DNA from: ZC4RG30 sp039917615
GTDB taxonomy: Bacteria; Pseudomonadota; Gammaproteobacteria; Steroidobacterales; Steroidobacteraceae
Reading direction: 5' to 3'
DNA length: 64,000 nt
Assembly: GCA_039917615.1 (NCBI GenBank)
Contig: JBDSJD010000029.1
Coordinates: forward strand, 248,001 to 312,000
Within the stretch, counting starts at the first letter, position 1, and each line of letters starts with the position of its first letter. Below the pieces are notes generated by a model that was not told the origin of the DNA, searched no databases, and was given only the letters and a program-made list of their open reading frames with translations. The translations under genes and the position numbers were made by a program. Below are positions 16,675 to 24,262 of the stretch, piece by piece.

Positions 16675-17901
16675 CTACACGCGGTCAACATGCTCCGGCC
16701 GCACGCCGACGCCGATCAGGCGCGCGGGGATCCGGCCCAGCTGCGGATAGCGTTGAATCAATCGCATCAGCAGAGGAGGCCTGGGCATCGGCTTTGTCTC
16801 ATCGGAGACCGCCTGCAGCACCGGACTGATCATGCGCTGCTGAACCAGAACCTGCGCGCGCTGTGTTAGGCGCGTCGGCAACATGCGCCGGTCCTGTACG
16901 GCCTGAAGATCTGCGGCGGTCACGCGTCCCTCGCGCAGTGGCGCGGCGAGCAGCCGCGCTGCCGCGACCGCATCCTGGATCGCGAGGTTGATGCCCACCC
17001 CGCCTACCGGCGACATGGCATGCGCAGCATCACCAATGCACAGCACACCCGGTGAGTGCCAGCGCGATAGACGATTCACCTGCACTTCGAGCAGCTTCAG
17101 CTGATCCATGTTGTTCAGCGATTGCAGATTGTCCGCCAGAAATGGCAGCCGCCTGGCAAGCCGCGCGCGTAGCGCCGGCAGGCCTGCGGCGCGCACTGCA
17201 TCGCCGCCACCTTTGGGGATTACGAAAGCGCATTGCCAGTAGTCACCGCGATCAATCATTACAAAGAACAGACCCGGCCAGATATAGCCTGCCGTCTGAT
17301 CGCGATCATTGGCATCCTTGGGCAGGCGGAACCACAAGACGTCGATCGGCGCACCGAGATCCACCACCGGCAGCCGCGCCTCGCGACGAACACTGCTATG
17401 GCGGCCGTCTGCGCCGATGACAAGGGCCGCATCGAGATCGACGAGGCCAGTGGCGGAGCGCGCCGTGACCCCGATGACCTTGCCGCCATCGCTGCGCAGC
17501 GCAGTCACTTCGTGCTGCTGCAACAGCTTGAAGTTCGGCAGCGCGAGTGCATGCCGCGCGATGAAATTCAGGAAGTCCCATTGCGGCATCATCGCAATGA
17601 ATTTGCAGCGAGTCGGCAGATGCGTGAAGTCCGCCAGCGGGATGCGCTCGCCATAGACCTCCGCGGCAAGCCGGGTAACCCGCTGATGCGGCAGCTGCAG
17701 GAATTCCTCGAGCAGACCCAGTTCCGCAATTACATCCAGCGTGGATGGATGAATCGTGTCGCCGCGAAAGTCACGCAGAAAATCGGCATGCTTCTCGAGC
17801 ACCGTCACCGGCACGCCGGCCCGTGCGAGCAGAAAGCCCAGCATCAGCCCGCCCGGACCGCCACCAACGATGCAACAGGGTCCGGAAACGCCAGGGCTCA
17901 T
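16675..17901 (-). CDS. FAD-dependent monooxygenase (PF01494 type)
   Basis: Class A flavoprotein monooxygenase-like protein, 408 residues. It shows the three FAD signatures in order: CCIVGGGPGGLMLGFLLARAG (about 9-29, dinucleotide fold), VIGADGRHSSVRREA (about 160, DG motif) and VLCIGDAAHAMSPVGGVG (about 286, GD motif). LEKHADFLRDFRGDTIHPSTL fits the substrate-side start of the family. The C-terminal region is Pro/Arg-rich and variable. These enzymes hydroxylate or epoxidise aromatic or polyketide-like substrates with NAD(P)H and O2; the substrate cannot be deduced. It is 49 bases downstream of the DsbA-like gene on the same strand. It has no signal peptide, so it acts in the cytoplasm. Confidence 0.87.
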   Translation of the reverse strand: MSPGVSGPCCIVGGGPGGLMLGFLLARAGVPVTVLEKHADFLRDFRGDTIHPSTLDVIAELGLLEEFLQLPHQRVTRLAAEVYGERIPLADFTHLPTRCKFIAMMPQWDFLNFIARHALALPNFKLLQQHEVTALRSDGGKVIGVTARSATGLVDLDAALVIGADGRHSSVRREARLPVVDLGAPIDVLWFRLPKDANDRDQTAGYIWPGLFFVMIDRGDYWQCAFVIPKGGGDAVRAAGLPALRARLARRLPFLADNLQSLNNMDQLKLLEVQVNRLSRWHSPGVLCIGDAAHAMSPVGGVGINLAIQDAVAAARLLAAPLREGRVTAADLQAVQDRRMLPTRLTQRAQVLVQQRMISPVLQAVSDETKPMPRPPLLMRLIQRYPQLGRIPARLIGVGVRPEHVDRV

Positions 17902-17950
17902 CGAAGCCGCCTCAACTCCAGCGTCTTCCTCAACGGCATAGCCTCATGGC

Positions 17951-18655
17951 CTACGGCCGCTGATTTGCCGACTTTGCCTGCTGCTCCCTCAGCACCAGCC
18001 AAAGCGCAAGATCGGCCAATTCCTGGGCGCCTCCCGCGGATCGAGGGTCCGTTCGATATTTTCCGTTGACGATGATCGTCGGCGTGAGTTCAGCGCGATA
18101 GGTTTTTATCAGTGCGTCGCTTCGCTTCATCTCCGTCTCCACTGAAAACGACCTTGCAGTTTCGAGGAACTTTGCCGAGGGCACTGCGGCAACGCGCTGG
18201 TACAAACTGGCTACCGCCTGCATTGAAGGCAGTGGCGATTTCGCGCGCCCTGAGGTCGCGTCGACTACCGCCAGCTCTCCGGTCTTCCACACAGCCGCGA
18301 ACATTGCCGCATGGGCTTTCGCGGCGGCCCCCAATGCCTTTGCCGTTATGTATGTGCGCTGAAAGGCGGGCCAGTTTTCGGTCGGATTCCACGAAGCCGG
18401 CAAATAGTCGACACTGACACTGGCTGGAAGCTTTTTTACGAGGCCTTCCATGAATGGCAAAAAGCCGGCGCAAGCGGGACAGCCGTACGAAAATATTTCC
18501 GTAACGGTTATCGCTCCGGTCTGCGGGGCTTGCGGCTGATTGAGCTTGAAGTAGTGCCGGCCCTCGGCCCACTGCTCGGCGCCGCGCGCGCGCCCAGTGG
18601 TCAATGCAAGAGCCGTCGCAAACGAAACGACTTCCCTGCGAGAGAACTTATTCAC
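17951..18655 (-). CDS. Thiol:disulfide interchange protein, DsbA-like
   Basis: Periplasmic thioredoxin-fold disulfide oxidoreductase, 234 residues. The N-terminus (KFSRREVVSFATALALTTGRARG) is a signal peptide with an SRREV twin-arginine-like motif. The active site is C59-P-A-C62 within IFSYGCPACAGFLPFMEGL. The cis-proline loop is ELTPTIIVNGKYR. The length and EIFSYGCPAC context match DsbA/DsbL proteins; the CPAC dipeptide differs from the CPHC of E. coli DsbA and should alter its redox potential. Partner DsbB is not in the window. It precedes the FAD monooxygenase in the same direction and is divergent from an MFS transporter gene. Confidence 0.88.
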   Translation of the reverse strand: MNKFSRREVVSFATALALTTGRARGAEQWAEGRHYFKLNQPQAPQTGAITVTEIFSYGCPACAGFLPFMEGLVKKLPASVSVDYLPASWNPTENWPAFQRTYITAKALGAAAKAHAAMFAAVWKTGELAVVDATSGRAKSPLPSMQAVASLYQRVAAVPSAKFLETARSFSVETEMKRSDALIKTYRAELTPTIIVNGKYRTDPRSAGGAQELADLALWLVLREQQAKSANQRP

Positions 18656-18791
18656 GGGAAACCCCCAGGTGCCATGGAAAGCTGATATTCGCCTATCAGA
18701 ATCCTGATGAACAGCGGGTTACGGCGTTGACCCCGCCAACGAGCGTGTGGCCTACTCCCCAACAACAAATCCGGTATCAAGATCGAAAAAT

Positions 18792-20165
18792 ATGCCGGCA
18801 TCAGCCAAGCGGGGAAACTTGACGGGACATCCACTGCTGACGAATCGCTATCGCGCACGGTTCGTCGGGATCCTGTTTCTCGTTTGCTTCCTGAATCTCG
18901 CCGACCGCACCGTGTTTTCGGTGTTGGTGCCGCTGATGCGCGTCGACCTTAAACTCAGCGACACGCAGATTGGCATGCTGCAGGGCCTGGCATTCGCGTT
19001 GCTGTACGGCGGACTGGGTATCCCGGTGGGGTGGCTGGCCGAACGCTTCAGCCGTGTCGGCATCATCGCGATCGCCACGGCCTTCTGGTCCCTCGCCACC
19101 GCTTGCTCCGGCATGGCGGGAAACTTCGGACAGATGCTGCTGACGCGGGTCGGTGTGGGCACGGGCGAGGCCGGGTTCACCGCGCCTACCAGCTCGCTGG
19201 TCGCCGATCACTTTCCGCGTCAGCGGCGCGCCACGGGCATGGCTCTGATCATGCTGGGGCTGCCTCTCGGGGCGATGGGGGGCGCGATGCTGGCGGGCGT
19301 GATCGCCGAAAACTGGGGTTGGCGCGCGGTGTTTTTTGCATTCGGCATTCCCGGACTGCTGGTTGCGCTCACGGTCTGGCTCGGGCTCACAGAGCCACCG
19401 CGCGGACTTGCCGATGGCGCCACACAGCAACGCACTCCCTCGCCGCTACGCGCAGTTTTCTCGCATATGTGGAACGTACCCAGCCTGCGCTGGAGCGTGA
19501 TCGGCGCGTCGATCTGCTCCATCGGCATCCAGGGGGTCGCGCAATTCCTGGTGCTGTACTTCGTGCGCAGCTTCGGCATGCCTCACCGTAAGGCAGCGGC
19601 TCTATTCGGCCTCGTGTCCGGTGCATCACTTGCGGTGGGCCTCATCGTGGGTGCGTTCGGCACGGACCGCGCATCGGCGCGCGACGTGCGCTGGTGGGTG
19701 ATCGCGCCAGCCATTGCGCTGGTGCTGACGACCCTATGCTTCGTGGTGGGCTTTCAGAGTGCCAGCTTGCCCATAGCCGTTACGTTCATCGCTTTTGGCT
19801 GCCTCCTCGCGATGATCCATTATGGGCCTACCATAGGTCTGATCCAGAACCTGACGCCCGTGAACATGCGCTCGTCGGCGGCCGCCGTGTTCGCCATGTG
19901 TTATGCGCTGGCGGGCACCGGCATCGGGCCCACGTTCGTGGGTCTTGCCAGCGATCGTATCGCCGCATCGGCTCTGGGTCAGGCTGACTACGTCAATTTG
20001 TGCCGGCCCGGCGCCACGGCACCGCAGCTCGCGAGTGCCTGCGCGGTGGCAGCCCGCACGGGACTCATCGGTGCCTTGACGCTATGCGTACTGGCCTATG
20101 GTGTGGCAGCGATTTTCTATGCGCTGGCCAGCCGCACGCTGCGCAGCGACCTCAAGACTGGCTGA
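18792..20165 (+). CDS. MFS transporter (Spinster/aromatic-acid-like)
   Basis: Twelve-helix major facilitator transporter of 457 residues from ATG 18792; an in-frame GTG at 18747 would add 15 residues but has no ribosome site. Helix 1 is FVGILFLVCFLNLADRTVFSVLVPLM. The loop 2-3 signature appears as GIPVGWLAERFSRVGII. The helix 4-5 region reads LLTRVGVGTGEAGFTAPTSSLVADHF, typical of the Spinster-like group (GEA near helix 4). The second half begins after a basic loop PPRGLADGATQQ. Substrate unknown. The gene is convergent with the esterase gene and overlaps it by 14 bases. The C-terminus contains an extended loop with two cysteines (LCRPGATAPQLASACAV) before the last helix. Confidence 0.85.
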   Translation: MPASAKRGNLTGHPLLTNRYRARFVGILFLVCFLNLADRTVFSVLVPLMRVDLKLSDTQIGMLQGLAFALLYGGLGIPVGWLAERFSRVGIIAIATAFWSLATACSGMAGNFGQMLLTRVGVGTGEAGFTAPTSSLVADHFPRQRRATGMALIMLGLPLGAMGGAMLAGVIAENWGWRAVFFAFGIPGLLVALTVWLGLTEPPRGLADGATQQRTPSPLRAVFSHMWNVPSLRWSVIGASICSIGIQGVAQFLVLYFVRSFGMPHRKAAALFGLVSGASLAVGLIVGAFGTDRASARDVRWWVIAPAIALVLTTLCFVVGFQSASLPIAVTFIAFGCLLAMIHYGPTIGLIQNLTPVNMRSSAAAVFAMCYALAGTGIGPTFVGLASDRIAASALGQADYVNLCRPGATAPQLASACAVAARTGLIGALTLCVLAYGVAAIFYALASRTLRSDLKTG

Positions 20166-21027
20166 CCACCGCGATGAAGTGCGCGATTCGCGCGCCCAGA
20201 TCGTCCGCGCTGGACCCAAGCGACTGGGCTGGCGACAGGTGGTTGTGTCCGGCGAAGTATTCCATCGGCGGGTATGACCCCTTGCGCTGGTGCCAGGCCT
20301 GCGTGAGCTGCATCGCCTGGTCCTGGAAATCGCGGGGATCGAATTCGCTGACGGTGAACAGCAGTGGCACTTCGCTCGCCAGCAGTCCGGCCGTGCTGCG
20401 GGCTGCTACGCGCACCGCGGCGTCCTCGCCGTAATAGGCTGTGCTGTACTGATTCGGCGGCTGCGCGGTCGGATCAAAGATGCCGGAAATCATCAGCGCG
20501 CCAGCGATGCCGACCGAATCAGGCGGATGAAACCGGGCCTCGCTGACATATGCGGCGACATGGACCGCGCCGGCACTCTGGCCCATCAGAAAAATCTTTT
20601 GCGGATCCCCGCCATATTCCGCGATGTGCATGCGCAGCCAGTGAACCGCGCGGCCCATGTCTTCGGGCCCGCTGGGCCAGCGGTGCTGTGGCGCAAGCCG
20701 GTATGTCAGCGTCACGCCGATCCAGCCCTGCTGCGCAGCCCACTGGCCGATGTTGTCGTAGAACGGGGAACCCGCACTGGTCTTGTCGCCCATCACGAAG
20801 CCGCCACCGTGCACATACACCAGCACTGGCGCGGCCACCGGCTTGCCTTTGCGGAACACGTCGAGCCGGTTGCGCTCATCGGCCCCGTATTGCTGGTCGC
20901 GAGTGACTTCGACCTCCGGATCCCGCGGCGCCGCGAGCGATGCCATCAAGCCGCTCGTCCCTTGCAGCAGCGCGGGCGAGAGCTCGGTGCCAAGCAGCAG
21001 CAGCTTCGCGCGGATTTGCGGGTTCAT
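20152..21027 (-). CDS. Alpha/beta hydrolase, HSL-type carboxylesterase
   Basis: Esterase of the hormone-sensitive-lipase (alpha/beta hydrolase fold-3) family, 291 residues from ATG 21027 (MNPQIRAKLLLLGTELSPAL). The longer frame upstream lacks conservation. The oxyanion motif is HGGG at 73-76 (VLVYVHGGGFVMGD). The nucleophile is Ser151 in GQSAG, and the likely acid is the Asp of SEFDPRDF. The likely histidine is in FAGHNHLSPA. No signal peptide. This family cleaves short-chain esters, including aryl and carbamate-like esters. It lies 22 bases downstream of the SnoaL-like gene stop on the same strand, so the two are probably co-transcribed. Confidence 0.87.
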   Translation of the reverse strand: MNPQIRAKLLLLGTELSPALLQGTSGLMASLAAPRDPEVEVTRDQQYGADERNRLDVFRKGKPVAAPVLVYVHGGGFVMGDKTSAGSPFYDNIGQWAAQQGWIGVTLTYRLAPQHRWPSGPEDMGRAVHWLRMHIAEYGGDPQKIFLMGQSAGAVHVAAYVSEARFHPPDSVGIAGALMISGIFDPTAQPPNQYSTAYYGEDAAVRVAARSTAGLLASEVPLLFTVSEFDPRDFQDQAMQLTQAWHQRKGSYPPMEYFAGHNHLSPAQSLGSSADDLGARIAHFIAVVSQS

Positions 21028-21049
21028 CGCGGCGGTGTCCTGCGCTTTA

Positions 21050-21559
21050 TCATTTGCTGTTCGGGTTGGAGACAGGCGCCTGTGGCGGCCTGGCCATCGT
21101 GAGCTCGCCCTGCCAGGGGATGTCAGCAAGCTGGGTCCATGCATTGACCTTGAGACTCTGGAATTTCCAGCGCCCTTCCTTGCGCGTTACATGGTCGATG
21201 CGCGTGCCGATGCCGAAGACGAAATTGGTGCGGTACTCGACATTGTGCTGCAGGATCTGAAAGAAGCAGCGCACGTCAACCTCACCTTCGTCTGCGCGCG
21301 GGTCCATGATGAACTGGTTCATCAGGTGCTGGCGTCCGATCCACCAGTGCTGCCGGCCATACCACAGGGACTTCAGGTTCTCAGTGATTGCCGCGTGGCC
21401 CTGCACCCTGCCCTGCCAGAGATGTTCGAACCAGGCATCCTGCGTGAAAGTGGACAGCGCCATGTCCAGGTCCGCAAGGTCAATGCCCCAAACATAGCGG
21501 GCATAGAGTTCCTGGATCTCCGCCCGGTCGAGTGCGCTCAATTGCCAGCTCATGGCCAT
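21050..21559 (-). CDS. SnoaL-like / NTF2-fold protein
   Basis: Cone-shaped alpha+beta barrel protein of the SnoaL/NTF2 superfamily, 169 residues. The start is ATG 21559, placed by AAGGGG six bases upstream. Typical pattern: LSALDRAEIQELYARYVWGID at the N-terminus, then DMALSTFTQDAWFEHL and a middle GHAAITENLKSL. YRTNFVFGIGTRIDHVTRKEGRWKFQSL is the C-terminal beta-hairpin. Members are small cyclases, dehydratases, isomerases or ring-hydroxylating subunits, so the function here is open. It is divergent from the carotenoid oxygenase gene, with 71 bases between starts, suggesting a shared regulatory region. Confidence 0.78.
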   Translation of the reverse strand: MAMSWQLSALDRAEIQELYARYVWGIDLADLDMALSTFTQDAWFEHLWQGRVQGHAAITENLKSLWYGRQHWWIGRQHLMNQFIMDPRADEGEVDVRCFFQILQHNVEYRTNFVFGIGTRIDHVTRKEGRWKFQSLKVNAWTQLADIPWQGELTMARPPQAPVSNPNSK

Positions 21560-21630
21560 GAATTGCCCCTTAAGGTTATTGTCTTCCGCGCAGCGGACGG
21601 CGAGTATGTTGCAACGACCACAGACAGTCC

Positions 21631-23061
21631 ATGCTTGCACCTATGCCAGAACCATTCATCCAGGCGCTGAGCTTCTACGGCACACAGAAACCCTATCGTT
21701 TCGAAGCGGACGTATACGACTGCGAGGTGCTCGGCGAATTGCCCGCAGCGCTCGAGGGTTCTTATTTCCGCTGCGGCCCCGACGATGCATACCCCACTCT
21801 TGGCGACGACATCATCCTCAATGGTGATGGCATGGCCTCGGTGTTCCATCTGTCCGGCGGCAAGGCTGATTTCCGTTGCCGCTACGTGAAGACCGAACGC
21901 TTCCTGGCAGAGCGCAACGCGCGGACCCGTCTTGCCGGCAAATACCGCAATGCCTTCACCGATGCACCGGCCCTGGCTACGCTGGACCGTGACAACACGG
22001 CCAATACCACTGCGTTCTGGCACCACGGCCGTCTCTATGCGCTGCGCGAGGATTCCATTCCGACTGAACTGGATCCGGACACGCTTGAGACGCGCGGGCC
22101 AGCGCAGTTCAAGGCGGCGCTGCACACGCGGACCATGACCGCGCATCCGAAGATTGATCCGGTCACGGGTGAATGGTGGAGCTACGGGCAGTTCTGCAGA
22201 AAGGAATATTGCAACGAGATGGCGCTGACCGTGCTGGACCGGCAAGGTCGGGTCGTGCGCCAGGAAGAACTTGCGATACCCTATCCCGGTGTGTGCCATG
22301 ACTTCGCGGTGACACGCGAACATGTGGTCTTCACGGTGATGCCGCTCACTGTCGATGTCGCGCGGCTGAAAGCAGGCGGCGACTTCTATGCCTGGGATCC
22401 TTCACTGCACCCGATGTACGGCGTCATGCCGCGCAGTGGCACCACCGCCGACATTCGCTGGCACGCCGTGCCGGGCGCGATGATTGCGCATTTCATGAAT
22501 GCCTGGTCCGAAGGCAACAGGATTTTTGTCGACGGATTCGCCGCGCCCGGCAACAACTTTGCATTCTTCAAGGATGTCGACGGCAACCCCACGCCCAACA
22601 CAGTGGCGGAAAGCTGCCTGACTCGCCTCGGTTTCGACCTTTCGCGCAAGTCCGGCGAGGTGGACTTCCTTCCCTTCGCCGGCGCGATCGGTGAGATGCC
22701 GAAGTTTGACGAGCGCCGCGCGATGTACCCCTACCGTTATGGCTGGCACAAGACCTACGACGGCCTGGCAATGGTCGACTGGCAGACCGGCGCGCATCGG
22801 GTTCACCAGCTTCTCAAGACAGATAACCCCGGCATGGCGCAGGAGCCAGTCTTCGTAGCACGCACACCCGCTGCGGCCGAAGGCGACGGTTACATCATCG
22901 CGGTGGTCAGTCGTGTGCGCGAAAACCTTGCCGAGCTATACGTGCTCGATACGAATGACTGGCTGGGGCAGCCGGTCGCCCGTGTACGATTGCCGTTCAA
23001 CCTGCCGATGAGCTTCCACGGTTGCTTCGTGCCGCGGGCTGGCGCGCAACTGCCGCGCTGA
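21631..23061 (+). CDS. Carotenoid oxygenase family protein (carotenoid- or stilbene-cleaving dioxygenase)
   Basis: Seven-bladed beta-propeller non-haem iron dioxygenase (RPE65/CCD/lignostilbene dioxygenase family), 476 residues. The four iron-binding histidines can be placed: H172 in MTAHPKIDP, H223 in VCHDFAVT, H287 in IAHFMNAW and H463 near the end in SFHG. Other marks are GSYFRCGPD (the family G-x-Y-x-R-x-G-P) and LNGDGMASVFHL. The start is ATG 21631, or ATG 21643 (MPEPF). No signal peptide. The family cleaves C=C bonds of carotenoids or of stilbenoids such as lignostilbene. The neighbouring esterase and transporters fit an aromatic substrate, but this is inference. Its end overlaps the convergent MFS gene by 65 bases. 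Confidence 0.9.
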   Translation: MLAPMPEPFIQALSFYGTQKPYRFEADVYDCEVLGELPAALEGSYFRCGPDDAYPTLGDDIILNGDGMASVFHLSGGKADFRCRYVKTERFLAERNARTRLAGKYRNAFTDAPALATLDRDNTANTTAFWHHGRLYALREDSIPTELDPDTLETRGPAQFKAALHTRTMTAHPKIDPVTGEWWSYGQFCRKEYCNEMALTVLDRQGRVVRQEELAIPYPGVCHDFAVTREHVVFTVMPLTVDVARLKAGGDFYAWDPSLHPMYGVMPRSGTTADIRWHAVPGAMIAHFMNAWSEGNRIFVDGFAAPGNNFAFFKDVDGNPTPNTVAESCLTRLGFDLSRKSGEVDFLPFAGAIGEMPKFDERRAMYPYRYGWHKTYDGLAMVDWQTGAHRVHQLLKTDNPGMAQEPVFVARTPAAAEGDGYIIAVVSRVRENLAELYVLDTNDWLGQPVARVRLPFNLPMSFHGCFVPRAGAQLPR

Positions 23062-24262
23062 CGGCTATCTGCAGCGGCCTGCCTGCCAGATACCCCAATA
23101 CCAGCTGCAGCACCGACAACGAAATCATCAGCAGCAGGGCAAGGGTCCAGCGATGCGTGATGTCATGGATGAAACCGATGAAGATAGGTGTCACCGCAGC
23201 CATGGAATAGCCGACCGCCTGCGCCATCCCGGACAACGCAACGCTTTGCGTGGCGGTTTCGACGCGCAGGCTGAACAGCGTGATTGCCAGCACCAGACAC
23301 CCGCCGGCGCCGATGCCCATCACGATCATCCAGCCCAGTGCATGCGCCGTATCCAGGTACAGGCCCAAATAGCCCAGCAGGATCATGGCGCTGAGCGCGA
23401 CGCCAATGCTGCGCTGGTCTCGCATGCGGTGGATGAAAACCGGCGTAGCCATCACCGAGCCGAGCACGAAGATTTGATAGATGAACAGGATTACCCCGGA
23501 ACGCGCTGCGCTGATGCCCTGCAGGTCGTACATCATGCTGGGGAACCAGGCGACCATCACAAAGAACGCCGTGGACTGGCAGGCCATGAACAGGCTCACC
23601 TGCCAGGCAAGCGGTTTATTCCACATCGAGGCCTGGCGTTCCAGCGTTACAGGCGCGCTTTGCGCGCGCAGTTGCGGCGCCCAGATCACAAGTGCGAGCA
23701 CTGCAGGAATCACCCATGAAACCAGCGAGAATCGCCAGCCGCCCCATTCGGCGAGCGGGATGGCAATGCCGGAGCCGAGCCCGCCGCAGATGACCAGCAT
23801 CATCGTGAACATGGCCGTCACCACCGTCACCTGTGCAGGGAAATCGCGCCGCAACAGCCCAGGCAGCAGCACATTGTTGAACGCGATGCCGCAGCCGATG
23901 AGTGCCGTCCCCAGATACAGCCACACTGCACCGTCGAGATAGCGCAGACCCATTCCGGCGATCAGCAGCAGCATGGACATGAATACGGCCTGCTCCATGC
24001 CAAGCCTGCGTGCCACGGGCGCTGCATACGGAGACAGGAATCCAAAGGCAAACAGCGGCAATGAGGTCAGAAGTCCGGCCGCCGTACCCGTAAGGTGGAA
24101 GTGCGACTGGATATCCTTCAGTAGCGGTCCCACGCAGGTGATCGTGCCGCGCAGACTCAACGTGACCATCAAAATGGCAATCAACCGGCGGCGGCCGATG
24201 CCATGGAAAGCGTTCAGGCCCCTCGCCTCACCATCCAAATGCGTAACGGTCTCCGCGCACAT
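22997..24262 (-). CDS. MFS transporter, CynX/NimT-like
   Basis: Major facilitator transporter of about 421 residues. The start given is ATG 24262; it would overlap the gamma-glutamyltransferase gene upstream by 35 bases. Alternatives such as TTG near 24240 are possible. The first helix is LIAILMVTLSLRGTITCVGPLL, with the cyanate/nitroimidazole-transporter-like R-G-x-I-T-x-V-G-P-L. Next is TGTAAGLLTSLPLFAFGFLSP, and LRYLDGAVWLYLGTALIGCGIAFNNVLLPGLL follows in helices 3-4. Eleven to twelve helices are visible in all. The C-terminus ends in a basic tail that overlaps the carotenoid oxygenase gene by 65 bases. The substrate is unknown; the CynX group exports or imports small organic anions. Confidence 0.82.
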   Translation of the reverse strand: MCAETVTHLDGEARGLNAFHGIGRRRLIAILMVTLSLRGTITCVGPLLKDIQSHFHLTGTAAGLLTSLPLFAFGFLSPYAAPVARRLGMEQAVFMSMLLLIAGMGLRYLDGAVWLYLGTALIGCGIAFNNVLLPGLLRRDFPAQVTVVTAMFTMMLVICGGLGSGIAIPLAEWGGWRFSLVSWVIPAVLALVIWAPQLRAQSAPVTLERQASMWNKPLAWQVSLFMACQSTAFFVMVAWFPSMMYDLQGISAARSGVILFIYQIFVLGSVMATPVFIHRMRDQRSIGVALSAMILLGYLGLYLDTAHALGWMIVMGIGAGGCLVLAITLFSLRVETATQSVALSGMAQAVGYSMAAVTPIFIGFIHDITHRWTLALLLMISLSVLQLVLGYLAGRPLQIAVSAAVARQPAARSNRGSSSAG

